A stretch of 64,000 bases of DNA, from contig OY755191.1 in assembly GCA_963576735.1 (NCBI GenBank), forward strand, positions 11,995,608 to 12,059,607, read 5' to 3'. The DNA is from Bedellia somnulentella. Lineage: Eukaryota > Arthropoda > Insecta > Lepidoptera > Bedelliidae. The position numbers were made by a program, and so were the translations under genes. Below are positions 1 to 10,990 of this stretch, piece after piece. Every line of letters starts with the position of its first letter. Position 1 is the stretch's first letter. The notes under the pieces were generated by a model. That model was not told the DNA's origin and made no database searches. It worked only from the letters and a program-made list of their open reading frames with translations.

Positions 1-214
1 CTACTAAAACGTGTAAAAGAAATAAAGGATAGAAGAATTTCGCGCTGGCAGCCATTGACACGGTAGCTCAATTGGCAAGAGCGACGGGGGCGTATACCCG
101 AGGTCGCGGGTTCGAATCCCGCCTGTGTCGAAATTTTTCTTTCCTTTATTTATTCTTTATTTATTAGTAATAATCCCCACATGAGGTTTTCATGAATAGA
201 AAGATTTAAATTAT
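1..214 (+). repeat. S3 tRNA-derived SINE
   Basis: Leader, then a tRNA-like block (57-128) with A box TAGCTCAATTGG and B box GGTTCGAATCCC, then AAATTTTTCTTTCC and a tail ending near AAAGATTTAAATTA. Closely matches 22097-22262. The acceptor-stem halves pair, but no regular 5 bp anticodon stem with a 7-base loop forms, so this is a SINE rather than a working tRNA gene. The 5' end may lie outside the window. Confidence 0.75.
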
Positions 215-1651
215 ATTAAGGGTTCTTTAGATTTACTAAATCTCGAACGAAATAGCACTCAGTATTGTAATAATTTTATTATATCACAAATTTTATTATA
301 ATAGTTGCAATGGAATGCATTCATTGATCAAAATCTTTACGAGACACGATGAGAGCTCCTGCTTATCAGTTTTTATTGCGTAGTATTTAAAACGTTTTAA
401 ATATGATATAATAATCAACAACCAATGAAGTGCGTCATGTAAAGGTACTGTCCTCTGAATTGATTCCTCTTATACGGCGATTTATGATCCGTCATTGTCT
501 TATTTAGAATCCTCTCAAGTTTGAGTAAGATGTAACTAGATTTTCTATTTGATTTCAAACTGATAGGTTGCTGCTGGCTTTGTGGCGTAAGTGGCTTCAT
601 CTTGAATATATTAGTGAGGTGCCTGACAAGGCTAAGGTGTTTGTATCTTAGCTTAATCAGTAAGACGGAGGTAATAAGTTGATGTTCGTGATCAAGCAAA
701 ACTCGCAGACCAGACGATATAAATCCAACTAAAAATTATAATAATAAATGAACAATATTTAAATATGATATTTGATAAGTCTCAAGACTCAACTCTAAAA
801 CGTTAACGCTGTAAATCCCCAAAAATGTGCTGAGGTATTATTCATTCTAAAAATCGCGTGAAATTAATCGGGTGTTAAGAATACTCACGTTTTGCTTGGA
901 CAGTGCCCTCACGTGTTCTTGTATGAATATTTCACAATAATATTTAATGGTGCTTCTGCAGTCTATGCAGTCGGTGGCGACTGTTCTAAACATTAGTATA
1001 GTGTATCGCTGCCTTAATATCCGTATCGTATAAATTTTTGTTCTTCATACCGAGAGAGGTGAAATACAATCACCTTTGGAAATTTCGAAGTGCAATTTAT
1101 TGTCTCCAGTTTCGTTTGTTGTGTATCCTTAGTTTTGGGAACCATCTTGTAAATTATGGTTAGAAAAAGTTTGGAGTTTGCGTTTAATTTGCTCCGATGT
1201 TGTTCATTTTAGATTCGGGTATAAACAGCAATGTTTCCGTGTAATGTTAATGGTTGGGGAAGAAACTGTTTCTTGAATTTTTGTCACCACCAATGTTTTG
1301 AGTACCCACTTTTGCCTCGGCATTTAAATAAATATAAACGATTTACTATATCTGCTTATTTGTAATACTTTGGTTAATGCTCACATATAAATATGATAAT
1401 ACGTAAAAACATAGATTTATCTAAAATTATATAAAAAGTAGCACATAACAATAGCCGCTTCGGACTTTTTGGTCCTGGCAAAACACTTGCATTTTGCTCA
1501 CACTCGTCAATCTTTTAATGTATATTAGCTGTTTTAGCTTAACTTTATAACTTGTAAGTATTTGGGATACGTTGTTAATTATGAAAAGAAAAAGTGAGAA
1601 AGCTATTTACAAATTTAATACAATAAAGGAGGATGTGTCTAAATGGCCCAC
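215..1651. other. No gene recognised
   Basis: AT-rich sequence with only short chance reading frames. Nothing supported. Confidence 0.5.
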
Positions 1652-1740
1652 AGGCGGGTGCACACAGAGTGAGCAGCCTTGCGGGGCAAATGTCCCTGCT
1701 CTTGTGCTTCCGTATGTACCCGCGCGGTGTGCACCCGCCT
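1652..1740. repeat. GC-rich foldback element
   Basis: Ends are a perfect 14 bp inverted repeat, AGGCGGGTGCACAC and its complement, enclosing a second imperfect stem (GAGCAG.../...CTGCTC). Markedly GC-richer than its surroundings. Probably a tiny MITE or hairpin; no clear target duplication. Confidence 0.55.
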
Positions 1741-1930
1741 AAAGTTGCTATTCACTTGTACTGGTGCAATAAAACTGATATATTACACGAAATGGTTACA
1801 CCAAATCTCTGCAGCTCTTTAGTGTTGAGGGAGTTTGAACATCAACTCAAATCTTAAAGCTGTATAAAGGTGAAGAGGTGGCCAAGGTAATTCTGAAAAT
1901 TATTTGACATTATTTCACATAATAATTGTC

Positions 1931-2307
1931 ACATGATTTTCAGAATACCCACGCTTTGCTAGGACACTCGCTTGCACTTATGTGGAAGAAGGCAAGCCTA
2001 TCGCCTTGTTTTACGAATACACTGTCCCGTAACATACATACATACATACATATGCTCACGGCTATATTCCCTAGAAGGGGTAGCCAGAGCTAAGGAATTA
2101 TAAATTCCTCAGCCACTTTGGAAGTTGAGTGGGGAAAAATTGATAAAAATAAAGGTTTTTGGTGATGGGTCTCCAACCGCATCGCCCAAAAATCCAATAA
2201 AAAGCCCCAATACCCTTAGTTGCCTCTTACGACACCCGTGTCCCGTAACTGAGTACAATTTAGCTATGTGGGATTCTTTACGTTGTTTTCACTCAACGTT
2301 AAATATC
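1931..2307 (-). repeat. S2 SINE, old, interrupted by S1
   Basis: Antisense S2 body (CACATGATTTTCAGAATACCC, then GCCTATCGCC, ACGAATACACTGTC) split by the S1 at 2034-2238 and resuming at GAGTACAATTTAGCTATGTGG. Head and tail are lost. Confidence 0.65.
2034..2238 (-). repeat. S1 SINE inserted in S2
   Basis: Antisense S1b lacking its head. Flanked by the 11 bp duplication TGTCCCGTAAC (2023-2033 and 2239-2249). Confidence 0.85.
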
Positions 2308-2445
2308 TTGAAAAATTTGCCGCAACTATGAGTTTAGAGAAGGGCCCCTTAGCATGAAATGCGGTGGTGATCCCCTCTAAACTATCAAGGTGATTTGAAA
2401 AAATATATTATATACGCAGTTTTTACCAGAACGTGTATTTAATTT

Positions 2446-2808
2446 TTATGTATACTGTCATCTCATTCTAAATCTTAGTAAAGTAAATGCGTAAAAGATG
2501 GCAGTTTTATACCACGCGATACATACATACATATTCTTAGGCCGTTAGTTCCCATTGGGGTAGGCAGAGACTATCGATCGCCACTTTATACGATCCTGGC
2601 AAACCTCTCTAGCTTCATTCACATCCATCAATCTTTTCATACATGCTCTTTTATTCTTCGTACTACGGACACCTGCCTTTTTGAGTACATTTTCTATTTG
2701 ATCCAAATGTGTCCTCCGAGGTCGTCTTCTACTAATATTACCTTCCACATTGGCTCTATAGATCTCTTTTACCAATTTACCACGCGATATCTAGTTAAAA
2801 GGTCGCTC
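2446..2808. repeat. Decayed relative of the 24 kb tandem MITE, split by RTE-A
   Basis: Pieces such as TTAGTAAAGTAAATGCGTAA and CCACGCGATA...CTAGTTAAA resemble the repeat at 23984-24259. Interrupted by the RTE-A piece at 2522-2777. Confidence 0.5.
2522..2777 (-). mobile_element. RTE-A LINE, 5'-truncated 3' end
   Basis: Antisense last ~76 codons of RTE-A (LVKEIYRANVEGN, GRPRRTHLDQ-like, KWRSIVSAYPNGN, stop) plus ATGT tail. Flanked by the 12 bp duplication TACCACGCGATA (2510-2521, 2778-2789). Confidence 0.88.
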
Positions 2809-2905
2809 ATACTAGCTATGCAGAGTAGTGCACTAACGAGATCAGGGTCAGGCCTATCGACGCTTTGCACGAATACCTGGTTACATGTTTAGAACAAATC
2901 AGACA
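2805..2905 (-). repeat. Possible decayed S2 fragment
   Basis: AGGCCTATCGACGCTTTGCACGAATAC resembles the S2 block around GGCCTATCGCCGTTTTGTACGAATAC. Weak. Confidence 0.3.
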
Positions 2906-2937
2906 TATGAATGTATTCTCACGAGGATTTCACTTAA

Positions 2938-3172
2938 CTGTTTAGTGTCGGCTCTGATTAGCACTACCCCATTTCTTCTCTTGGGTGTTCGTTAAAAGCG
3001 ACGAAGAGTATTGGGGCTTTTAAAGTGATTTTTGGATGCGGTTGGAGACCTATAAAAATACCTTTGCTTTTCAAACTTTTCCCGACTCAACTTTACCACT
3101 GGCTGAGGAATTTCTTATTCCGAAGCTTTGGCTACCCCTTTTAGGGATTTATAGCCGTGAGTATATATATAG
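2938..3172 (+). repeat. S1a SINE, old
   Basis: Head CTGTTTAGTGTCGGCT to GCCGTGAGTATATATA; full length but diverged. Confidence 0.75.
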
Positions 3173-3188
3173 TAAAAATAAAGGTTTG

Positions 3189-3645
3189 ATGTTTAGTGTC
3201 AGTTTAGAATAGCACTTACCTATTACTACCGTACTATAATTTTGTGGGGAGACTTAGGATTTTTGGGTCTTTTAAATTGATCGTGGTCCACAATGTGGCG
3301 GAAGACCTCTAGCCAACAATCCATTAGTTTCAAACTTTTATTTGCTCAACTTTCAAAAGTTTGCTGTGTAGTGTCGGCTTAGAATAGCACTACCCCATTT
3401 CTTCCGGTGGGTGTACGTAAGAGGCGACTAACGGTATTGGGGCTTTTTAGGGATTTTTGGGCAATGCAGTTGGAGACCCATCACCAACATCCTTTATTCC
3501 ACCATCTTTGCCCCAGCCAACTTCCAAAAGTGGCTGAGGAATTTCTAATTCCTTAGCTCTGGCTACCCCTTCTAGGGATTTATAGCCGTGAGTATAGGTA
3601 TGTATGTATGTATGTACTTTCAAAAGTGGCCGAGTAATTATAAAA
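3189..3645 (+). repeat. Old S1 SINE interrupted by a younger S1
   Basis: Diverged S1 head at TTTAGTGTCAGTTTAGAATAGC. Broken by the S1a at 3361-3615 and resuming at GTGGCCGAGTAATT before the RTE-A tail. Confidence 0.65.
3361..3615 (+). repeat. S1a SINE inserted in S1
   Basis: Complete S1a from TTGCTGTGTAGTGTCGGC to the ATGT tail. Flanked by the 12 bp duplication ACTTTCAAAAGT (3349-3360, 3616-3627). Confidence 0.9.
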
Positions 3646-5590
3646 CATACATACATACATATACTCACGCCAATAATTCCCATTGGGGTAGGCAGAGACT
3701 ATCGATCGCCACTTCGTACGATCCTGACAAACCTCTCTAGCTACGTTTACATCCATCAATCTTTTCATACATGCTCTTTTATTCTTCATACTTCGGACGC
3801 CAGCCTTTTTGAGCACACTCTCAATTTGGTCCAAGTGTGTTCTCCGTGGTTGTCCTCTACTAACATTACCATCCACACTAGCTCTATAGATCCCTTTTAC
3901 CAATTTTCTATCATCCATCCTCTCTATGTGCCCAAACCATCTCAACATTCCTTTTTCTATCTTTCTTACAATATCATCTTTCACACCACATCTTTCACGA
4001 ATCACATCATTCCTCACTCGGTCACACAATCTAACATTACATATTTTTCTGAGGGACCTCATCTCTACTGCATTCACTCTGCTCTCATACTTCTTCTGCC
4101 ACACCCAACATTCGCTTCCATACATAAGCGTAGGAACAAGAACAGCATCATGCACAGCCATTCGGGCCTTTTCGGACACCGATTGACTGATCATTAGGCT
4201 ATTCATTGCTCCATTTACTCATTGCTCCTTTTTCACTCTTCTTTCAATGTCTTCATCACATTTTCCATCCCTTGTAAACAAACTTCCCAGATATACAAAC
4301 TCCTTCACCTGTTCCACATCCTTACCATCAATCGCAATCACGCATTCTGTCACATCTTCCTGTCTCTCAAAAACCATCGTTTTGGTCTTATCCACATTCA
4401 CCCTCATTCCCTTTCTTACAAAAGACTCACATGCAATATTCATCATCTCTTGCAACTCTTCTGCCGATGATGCAAGTATCACTTGATCGTCAGCATACAA
4501 GAGGCATTTAATGATGAATCCACCCATTCTTAGTCCATAATCACTTTCACGCAACTCTGTCAAACAGTCATCCATGAACAAATTGAAGAGCCACGGAGAA
4601 GCTACACATCCCTGTCGGACACCTCTAGAGATTCCGAACCAGTCAGTGTTTTCCCCGTTTACTCTTACACATGCACTAAAATCCTCATAGAGTGATACCA
4701 ATGCACGTATAAGTTGACTCCCCAAACCGAACTTGGAAAACACCTCCCATAAACACTTTCTTACCACGCTATCATACGCCTTCTCTAAATCAATGAAGGA
4801 GCAATACACCTTTTGGTTCTTAGCTAAGAACTTTTCAGTGATGCTCCTTAGAGAGAAGATTTGATCCATACATCCCATTCGTTTCCTAAATCCCGCTTGC
4901 ACATCCCATATTTTCTCATCAGTTTCATTCATCACTCTTTCAATCAGTACCTTAGCATACAATTTACCAACAATGCTGAGTAAGCTGATGCCGCGGTAGT
5001 TTTTAGCCTCTTGGTGTGACCCCTTTCCTTTGTATAGAGGCACAATCACCGCCTTGCACCAGTCTCGTGGAACTTTGCCACTCGACCAGCATTTTTGGAA
5101 AAGGAAGTACAACCAAGAAGCCACCAACCCTTTACCAGCCCTCAGCATTTCGATAGTAATCCTATCATACCCTGCCGCCTTCCCTACTTTCATACTTTTC
5201 ATTGCTTTCATTATTTCTTCCATACTAATCTCACTGTCACTGAAATCACCCATCTCTTCGTTCCAATCAACATTACTGTCGATTGGCGAAGAAATGGATG
5301 CATCCTCTTTTTCAAACAGTCCCTCAAAATAATTCTTCCATACCCGTTTCATGCTACTTTCATCCGTCGCCAATTCACCCTGTTCATCTCTTATTACACT
5401 CACTCTCGTGTTTTGGGAAACTCCCTTTTCCTTCCGGATATACTTCCAGAATAACTTTTGGTTATTCCGGAAATTATCAGAAAGTTTCCTCTCACACCAC
5501 TCTTGCAAATCCCGCTTTTTCTTCTCTATTTTCTTCTTCACCTCATTCTTAACTCTCTTATATTCATCTTTTCTTTTCATAGAAAAAACA
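3646..5590 (-). mobile_element. RTE-A LINE, 5'-truncated long copy
   Basis: Longest RTE-A copy in the window, with ATGT tail at 3646-3665. The 5' end is near 5580-5650 and no clean target duplication was found. The endonuclease half expected upstream of the RT is absent. Confidence 0.8.
3676..5580 (-). pseudogene. RTE-A reverse transcriptase, broken by one stop
   Basis: Encodes the linker, reverse transcriptase and C-terminal region of a non-LTR retrotransposon. Visible RT landmarks are NYRGISLLSIVGK, AGFRKRMGCMDQIF, SFIDLEKAYDSV, GVRQGCVASPWLFNLFMDD and the catalytic LLYADDQ, followed by KTKTMVF and VYLGSLFTRDG. After the RT come the region WFGHIERMDDRKLVKGIYRA and GQPRRTHLDQIESVLKKAG, ending SAYPNGN. 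The frame is open except for one in-frame TGA at 4219-4221. The copy at 50040-50706 reads through this point, so this is a private lesion. The normal stop just after SAYPNGN has also changed (TAA to TAT), so the frame runs on into the tail. Without the apurinic-like endonuclease it could not be autonomous. RTE clade is inferred from RT style and the very short 3' UTR. Confidence 0.85.
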
Positions 5591-5777
5591 ATGTAATACA
5601 GAACGTATTAGATAAAGATAGAAGAAAACAAAGATAGAAAATAAAAAACTTTTTTTTTTTAAATAACAACATTAGTTGATCATCTACATCCATTATTATT
5701 TTTATACATGCCCATTTAGTATTTATTTAAATGGATTCTTTTGTCGTCGTTTACTGCCATTAGCTTCTCCAAGGAGA

Positions 5778-6002
5778 CATACGTACATACCTTATATTCA
5801 CGGCCATAAATCCCATAAAGGGGTAACCAAAGTTTTCGAGCTAAATACTCCTCAGCCACATTTGGCAGTTGATAGGGGCCAAGATGGTAGAAAAAAGTAT
5901 CGCTGGTGATGCGTCTCCAACCGCATCGCCCAATAACTACTTAAAAAAGCCTCTTACGATACCCGTGAGTAGAAAGGGAAAGGAAAAGCCAGTGCTACAC
6001 GG
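5778..6002 (-). repeat. S1b SINE
   Basis: Antisense S1b: CGGCCATAAATCCC near the tail side, CACATTTGGCAGTTGATAGG, and head GTGCTACACGG. Confidence 0.75.
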
Positions 6003-6436
6003 AAAGTAGACGTGGCGACAAAACTAATTTATTTTCTTGAAATAAGTATGACACGGTAGCTGTCAGTACAAAATCCGTCATTCGCTCCACAAAAATAACA
6101 ACAAAAACCAACTATCGGATTCAGCGTGAAAACTTTGATGAAAATTATGCAAAGTTAGATGGAAGTGTTGCTAGTGGCAAAACCATTTCGAGTTTGTATG
6201 GCTTTAAATATATTTTTTACTATATCAAGCTACTAGTCACCTATTATGATTTGTGAACGTGATGTAGACTGAAAAATAATATTATATCCTACAGATTGGC
6301 TAGCTATAGACTTCGCTCACCCCACTAGGAACTAATGGCGTGAATATATTTAACCCTAGAATAAAAAAAACCTTTGCATACAAACCAAAATACAAAGTGG
6401 TATGCTTAAAGTGATAATTAGACTATGTTTTGCAAA
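6003..6436. other. No gene; possible RTE-A tail scrap
   Basis: AT-rich. AACTAATGGCGTGAATATAT near 6330-6350 resembles the RTE-A 3' end. Nothing else recognised. Confidence 0.4.
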
Positions 6437-6563
6437 AAATCTCATGTGGGGATTATTTTACTAATCAATCAAGGATTTCCTTCCTAGACATCAGCAGGAT
6501 TTGAACCCGCAACATCCCGGTCTACCTTCTGGTTGCTCTGCCAACTGAGCTAAGGTGATATGG
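6437..6563 (-). repeat. S3-like tRNA-derived SINE
   Basis: Antisense. tRNA-like block 6490-6563 (A box TAGCTCAGTTGG, B box GGTTCAAATCC) followed on its 3' side by TAATCCCCACATGAG, as in S3. Head differs from the main S3 type. Confidence 0.6.
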
Positions 6564-6950
6564 TTATGCTTAGTGTTATGTGGTACTTTAAAATAGATAT
6601 ATAAAGTAAAACTTATATATATCTATTTTTTTTAAGTTTTACTTTATTTATTCATTGGTATGTATGTACGATATAATGAGTGTTTTTTTTTATTTTATTG
6701 TTAGTATTTGAAATGTTGTTAGTTATAAAATAAAAATGTGTAGGTTTGTTTTATCTTGTTATATTATATTTTTGTTTTATTTAAATTAGGCGGTGTCGGC
6801 TGAAAACCAGCGTGTCTCGGAACGGTCTGTGTCCCGTTCCAGGCACACATGCTGAGACGACACCCTTTTGGCGATGGAAATTAATGTTTTTCCTATATTA
6901 TTTTTTTATCTTTGTGTTTTAATGTGTTTTCTATTATGTCATTCTGTTTA

Positions 6951-6981
<31 letters not shown>

Positions 6982-7025
6982 TAATTTGCCAAATAAATGT
7001 TTTTTACTTAATATTTTTATTTTCT
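6564..7025. other. AT-rich stretch with GC-rich block and GT repeat
   Basis: Contains a hairpin-like GGAACGGTCTGTGTCCCGTTCC (about 6820-6841) within a GC-rich block 6785-6870, and a (GT)n run at 6955-6980. The block may be a LINE 3' UTR; not identified. Confidence 0.35.
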
Positions 7026-7427
7026 ACTAGCTTTTTGCCCGCGACTACGTCCGCGTCGACTACATTTTTTGCATCCAGTTTATATATAAAAAAACGTGGT
7101 ATAAAAGATATAAAGGACATTGAGGCTTTTTAAGTGATTGTTCAGCGATGCAGTTGGAGACCCATCACTAAAATCCTTTATTTGACTACCTTTTCCCCAA
7201 ATCCTTTATTTGACTACCTTTTCCCCATTCAACTTCCAAAAGTGGATGGAGAATTACTATCTCCGAAGCTATGGCTACTCTTTTTGAAATTTATGGCCGT
7301 TAGTGTATATATACTCATGAAAGATTGATGGATGAATTTCATAAATTCCTTTTTGTGGTGGTTATATCAGTCAATCGCACCAAGTTTCAAGTTTCTAAAT
7401 GCAGAAATGTCAAAAATCTCTATACTA
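7026..7427 (+). repeat. R7 composite repeat, left part
   Basis: Starts ACTAGCTTTTTGCCCGCGAC, a widespread insect repeat start, then an S1-like body (7115-7310) and a CAGTCAATCGCACCAAGTTTC segment. A related copy lies at 62193-63060. Interrupted by mariner at 7428. Confidence 0.6.
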
Positions 7428-8718
7428 CGAGGGCTGCTATTTATGTATCCGGAACTGGCCACTTACAGAACAATAATTTAAAAAGTAATTACATCATTTA
7501 AAAATAGAACTCTTTAGCTTTAGAATACATTTATTTTTATGTGACTGTCAATTGTTTTCACATCGTAGCGTCATTTTGAAAATTGCGTGTCTTCACCACC
7601 ATGGATTTAACTCGTGAACATTTTCGTGCCATGATTTTTTACGATTTTCGGCGTGGTCTAACTCAAAAACAGTGCATCGATCAGCTTACTTCGACTTTTG
7701 GGGATGAAGCACCCTCAAAGACCACTGTGTATCACTGGTTTAGCGAGTTTAATCGTGGACGATCTAAGCTTACTGATGAAATTAAAGAAGGTCGCCCTAA
7801 AACGGTCGTTGTACCTCAAAACATCGATGCTGTCCGGGAACTAATAACTCAAGATCGTCATGTTACATATCGTGAGATAGAGGCATCTCTGGGCATTAGT
7901 ATGACGAGCATACATAAGATACTTCATGAACATTTAGCTGTAAAAAAAATTTGCTCCCGTTGGATTCCGCACAACTTGAGTATTGATCAAAAACAGGCTC
8001 GTGTCGATTGGTGCAAAGAAATGTTAAAAAAATACAACCGTGGTGCGTCAAAAGCTGTTTATAATATCTACACAGGTGACGAATCTTGGATCTACGCTTA
8101 CGACCCCGAAACTAAGCAGCAGTCCACGGTGTGGGTGTTCCAAGATGAGCCGAACCCAACAAAAGTTATTCGTGCAAAAAGCACATTGAAGCAAATGGTC
8201 GCTTGTTTTTTTGGTATAAATGGCCATGTAGCTACAGTGCCTTTAGAGAATCGTAAAACTGTTAATTCGGAGTGGTATACGACCATTTGTTTGCCGGAAG
8301 TCTTTGAACAAATAAGAAAGACTAACCGACAACGTAGAATCATTCTGCATCACGACAATGCTAGCTGTCACAGGTCGGCCGTCACAACTCAGTTTTTAGA
8401 AGCTCAAAAGATCGAATTGACAGGTCATCCGCCGTACAGCCCTGATTTGGCACCCAATGATTTTTATTTATTTCCAAATGTGAAGAAAAAATTACGTGGT
8501 CAACGTTTTTCGAGCCGCGAAGAGGCAGTCGATGCGTTCAAAATGCACGTTTTGGAGATACCTCAGTCTGAGTGGAAAAAGTGCTATGAAAATTGGTTTC
8601 AACGCATGCAAAAGTGTATAGATCTGAGCGGCGAATATTTTGAGAAGCAATAAAACCATATTAATTGATATATGTTTGTTTCTTTTTTTTATTCCGGATA
8701 CATAAATAGCAGCCCTCG
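7428..8718 (+). mobile_element. mariner transposon, complete
   Basis: 1291 bp element with 27 bp terminal inverted repeats that match perfectly (CGAGGGCTGCTATTTATGTA...), flanked by TA on both sides (7426-7427, 8719-8720). Carries one uninterrupted transposase. A related sequence at 63030-63060 lacks the element, supporting the boundaries. Confidence 0.95.
7601..8653 (+). CDS. mariner transposase (D,D34D), intact
   Basis: 350-residue transposase for cut-and-paste movement at TA sites. The start is ATG at 7601 in ACCATGG, giving MDLTREHFRAMIFYDFRRGL; an upstream non-ATG frame is not needed. N-terminal helix-turn-helix region (MIFYDFRRGLTQKQ, then TTVYHWFSEF), then GRPK and the linker RWIPHNLS. 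Catalytic triad: Asp in TGDESWIYAYDPE, Asp in HHDNASCH, and Asp in YSPDLAPNDF. The last two are separated by 34 residues, the mariner D34D spacing. Length matches the usual ~345-350 residues. No stop or frameshift is present, which is unusual for a resident mariner and suggests recent arrival. Activity is not shown by sequence alone. Confidence 0.96.
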   Translation: MDLTREHFRAMIFYDFRRGLTQKQCIDQLTSTFGDEAPSKTTVYHWFSEFNRGRSKLTDEIKEGRPKTVVVPQNIDAVRELITQDRHVTYREIEASLGISMTSIHKILHEHLAVKKICSRWIPHNLSIDQKQARVDWCKEMLKKYNRGASKAVYNIYTGDESWIYAYDPETKQQSTVWVFQDEPNPTKVIRAKSTLKQMVACFFGINGHVATVPLENRKTVNSEWYTTICLPEVFEQIRKTNRQRRIILHHDNASCHRSAVTTQFLEAQKIELTGHPPYSPDLAPNDFYLFPNVKKKLRGQRFSSREEAVDAFKMHVLEIPQSEWKKCYENWFQRMQKCIDLSGEYFEKQ

Positions 8719-9164
8719 TATACTAACTTTCATTTGCTATTTCAACCCCATAGTGCCATAAAACATATGATAACAATCATGAAACAAACCATTTTGTACC
8801 AAGTTTCTATGTTCGAGTTATAATGTTCGTATTAGTACGGATAGTAACTATTGATTTTCGGGTCTTTAATTGCGTGTTATAACATGGGTTTAGTTTTATA
8901 ATAGTGCTTTTAATTGTAATGTTCAATCGCGAAATTTTTAGAAAATACTAAGTACGGATAGTAGTGTGGTGCTGCGGGGCGGAGGCCCGGTGGGTGCTGC
9001 TCCCTACACTGACTGTTGGTGATGGTGGGTGAGTTTGCAGCAGAGATGGCTCGGGAATATGGGGATTGTCCGAGATGAATGATATCCTATGTCATGTTGC
9101 GGTAGTTCTTGCTATTATTCTTTCCTAACACAACAACTTTATTTTTACTAATTGCTTGTGTCCT
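8719..9164. other. No gene recognised
   Basis: Right flank of mariner; AT-rich, with a short GC-rich patch near 8965-9010. Nothing supported. Confidence 0.45.
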
Positions 9165-9310
9165 TTGAGTTTTGATCCCGGGTCTCTCGAATGTTTATAG
9201 AGGTAAGTTTTACCGCTACGCCACATAGACGCTAACGTTAACGGCAAATTTTTGAATACCCTTTTCTTTCTTATAGTCTCACTATTGACAAACAATTGAA
9301 TTTACTCCCG
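9165..9310 (-). repeat. S5 tRNA-derived SINE
   Basis: Antisense tRNA-like block with A-box-like TGGCGTAGCGGTA, then GTGACAAACAATT-like sequence (ATTGACAAACAATTGAA). Related to 63585-63725. Confidence 0.6.
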
Positions 9311-9809
9311 CTCCCGCTGTATAATCCCGCATTTTTATACCCTACCGATTTTGATCGCCAAAATCCACAATTCAATGTAAAATGAAAATAGTGACTAAAG
9401 ATAAAACAGCAAGTAAATGATTCGAAAAGTGCACCGAGTAATGGTATGAACTACAGGTTAAAGCGCAAAATATTCAACTTCTTACGTATCTTGAAAAATA
9501 TCGATACCACGGTTAAAAAAAAAACAGCGCCATCTATTGCATACCTCAAGAACTAACGTAACGTATATACTTAAACCAATTAGTAATTCGTTTATTTATA
9601 GTTATTTCAGGATTAGTAGATATGAAAAAAAACTGTCTAGACAATAAAACAAATTGTACGTCATTCCTCGGAAATTCCTCATTTTCAAGGATACATTATC
9701 GTATCATTTAGCTTCTAAATTTACAGGTATATATTCGTTTGCAATACATTACCTTGTTTTAAACGACACACATCGCCATCTCCAATCCATCGAGCAAGCA
9801 AACAATATT
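9311..9809. other. No gene recognised
   Basis: AT-rich; nothing supported. Confidence 0.4.
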
Positions 9810-9990
9810 TTAGTATTCCCTCGGGAATATCATTTTTTCCGGGATAAAAAGTACCCTATTATTTAATCTGGACTTCTAACTATACGTCTGCAAAATTTCA
9901 AAGCAATCGGTTCAGTAGTTACGGCGTGAAAGCGGCACAAATAAACAAACAAACAAACTCACTTTCCAATTTATAATATTAGTATGGATG
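9810..9990 (+). repeat. R7-type repeat, 3' end
   Basis: AAATTTCAAAGCAATCGGTTC, AGTAGTTACGGCGTGAAAG and (ACAA)n then TTATAATATTAGTATGGATG: the familiar 3' part of a widespread insect interspersed repeat. Confidence 0.6.
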
Positions 9991-10435
9991 TGTGCTGAAC
10001 CCTCCCTATTCAAAAGATCTAAATAAAATACATGAAGATTAATGAAAATGTTGACTTAACATCAAAGCAATTCCACCAAAAAAATTCTTCGTAAAAATTG
10101 ATATCGACGCAAATCTAGTTATGAAGGCTTTGAAAATTATCTTGTTTAAAGAAGACTCGAAATTCGTTTATGATGGTGATTCTGTTCATGTAATATTTGG
10201 AAAGTCTCGATCTATACTTTTATTTATATTAGATTAGATTTATATTAAAAAGGGAGAATATTTGCGTGTTTGTTTGTCATGAATAGGCTCCAAATTCCGA
10301 TCAACCGATAAAACGATTATTTTACTACTCAAAGCAATAAATTCCAAAAAGGGGTACCCAAAGGTACACAATCATAATATTTTACCCCATTTTAGAAGTT
10401 TAGCGGAGAATATTAAAATAAATAAGGTTGGTGAT
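9991..10435. other. No gene recognised
   Basis: AT-rich; a weak S1-like piece (AAAGGGGTACCC) near 10350. Nothing else. Confidence 0.4.
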
Positions 10436-10497
10436 AGGCGGGTTCGATCCCCGCTAGTGTCTAAAATTTTTCTTTCCTTTATTTATCCTTTATTTAT
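10436..10497 (+). repeat. S3 fragment
   Basis: B box GGTTCGATCCCCGC then TAAAATTTTTCTTTCC, the middle of S3. Confidence 0.6.
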
Positions 10498-10784
10498 ATG
10501 CCACTTGTAAATAATTCGTGATTTTTTTTGTTCAACTTAATATCAAAATTGATGAGAAATTTAAGTAGAATATCAAACCAAAATCTCAAAAATACACTTC
10601 ATCAAGTTAGAAGGGTGGAATTAACTCCATTACCCCGACATTCACTTAAAAGCCCTAAAACCTAAATCGCTTCTTATAACACGCACGAGAAGCGCTACAC
10701 AGCAACATTAATTGATAACATTATAAAATTTAAATGACATCCAATACATAGAAACAATCATATATATTCATCAAGCGAATTATT

Positions 10785-10862
10785 ACCCTTAGCGGGGATC
10801 GAGGCCGCGACACCGGATCTGGAAACGAGTCGCCTAACAACTAGACCAAGCTCGTCGTGAAG
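10785..10862 (-). repeat. tRNA-derived SINE fragment (S7)
   Basis: Antisense tRNA-like block: A-box-like TGGTCTAGTTGTTAGG and B-box-like GGCCTCGATCCCCGC. Confidence 0.5.
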
Positions 10863-10945
10863 TACATACTTACTTATACTCACCGCCATAAATACCAAAA
10901 AGGAGTAGCCAAAGCTTTAGAGCTAGAAACTCCTGAGCAACAAAT
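10863..10945 (-). repeat. S1b fragment
   Basis: Antisense 3' end only: CACCGCCATAAATACCAAAA, AGGAGTAGCCAAAGC. Confidence 0.6.
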
Positions 10946-10990
10946 CACGGGTTTAAATTAAACTCATCAATATTTGTAATCACAATAATA

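Noticed and set aside
3604..4197. Plus-strand frames over RTE-A
   Set aside because: Shadows of the minus-strand LINE coding sequence; the same applies to 50158-50739 minus.
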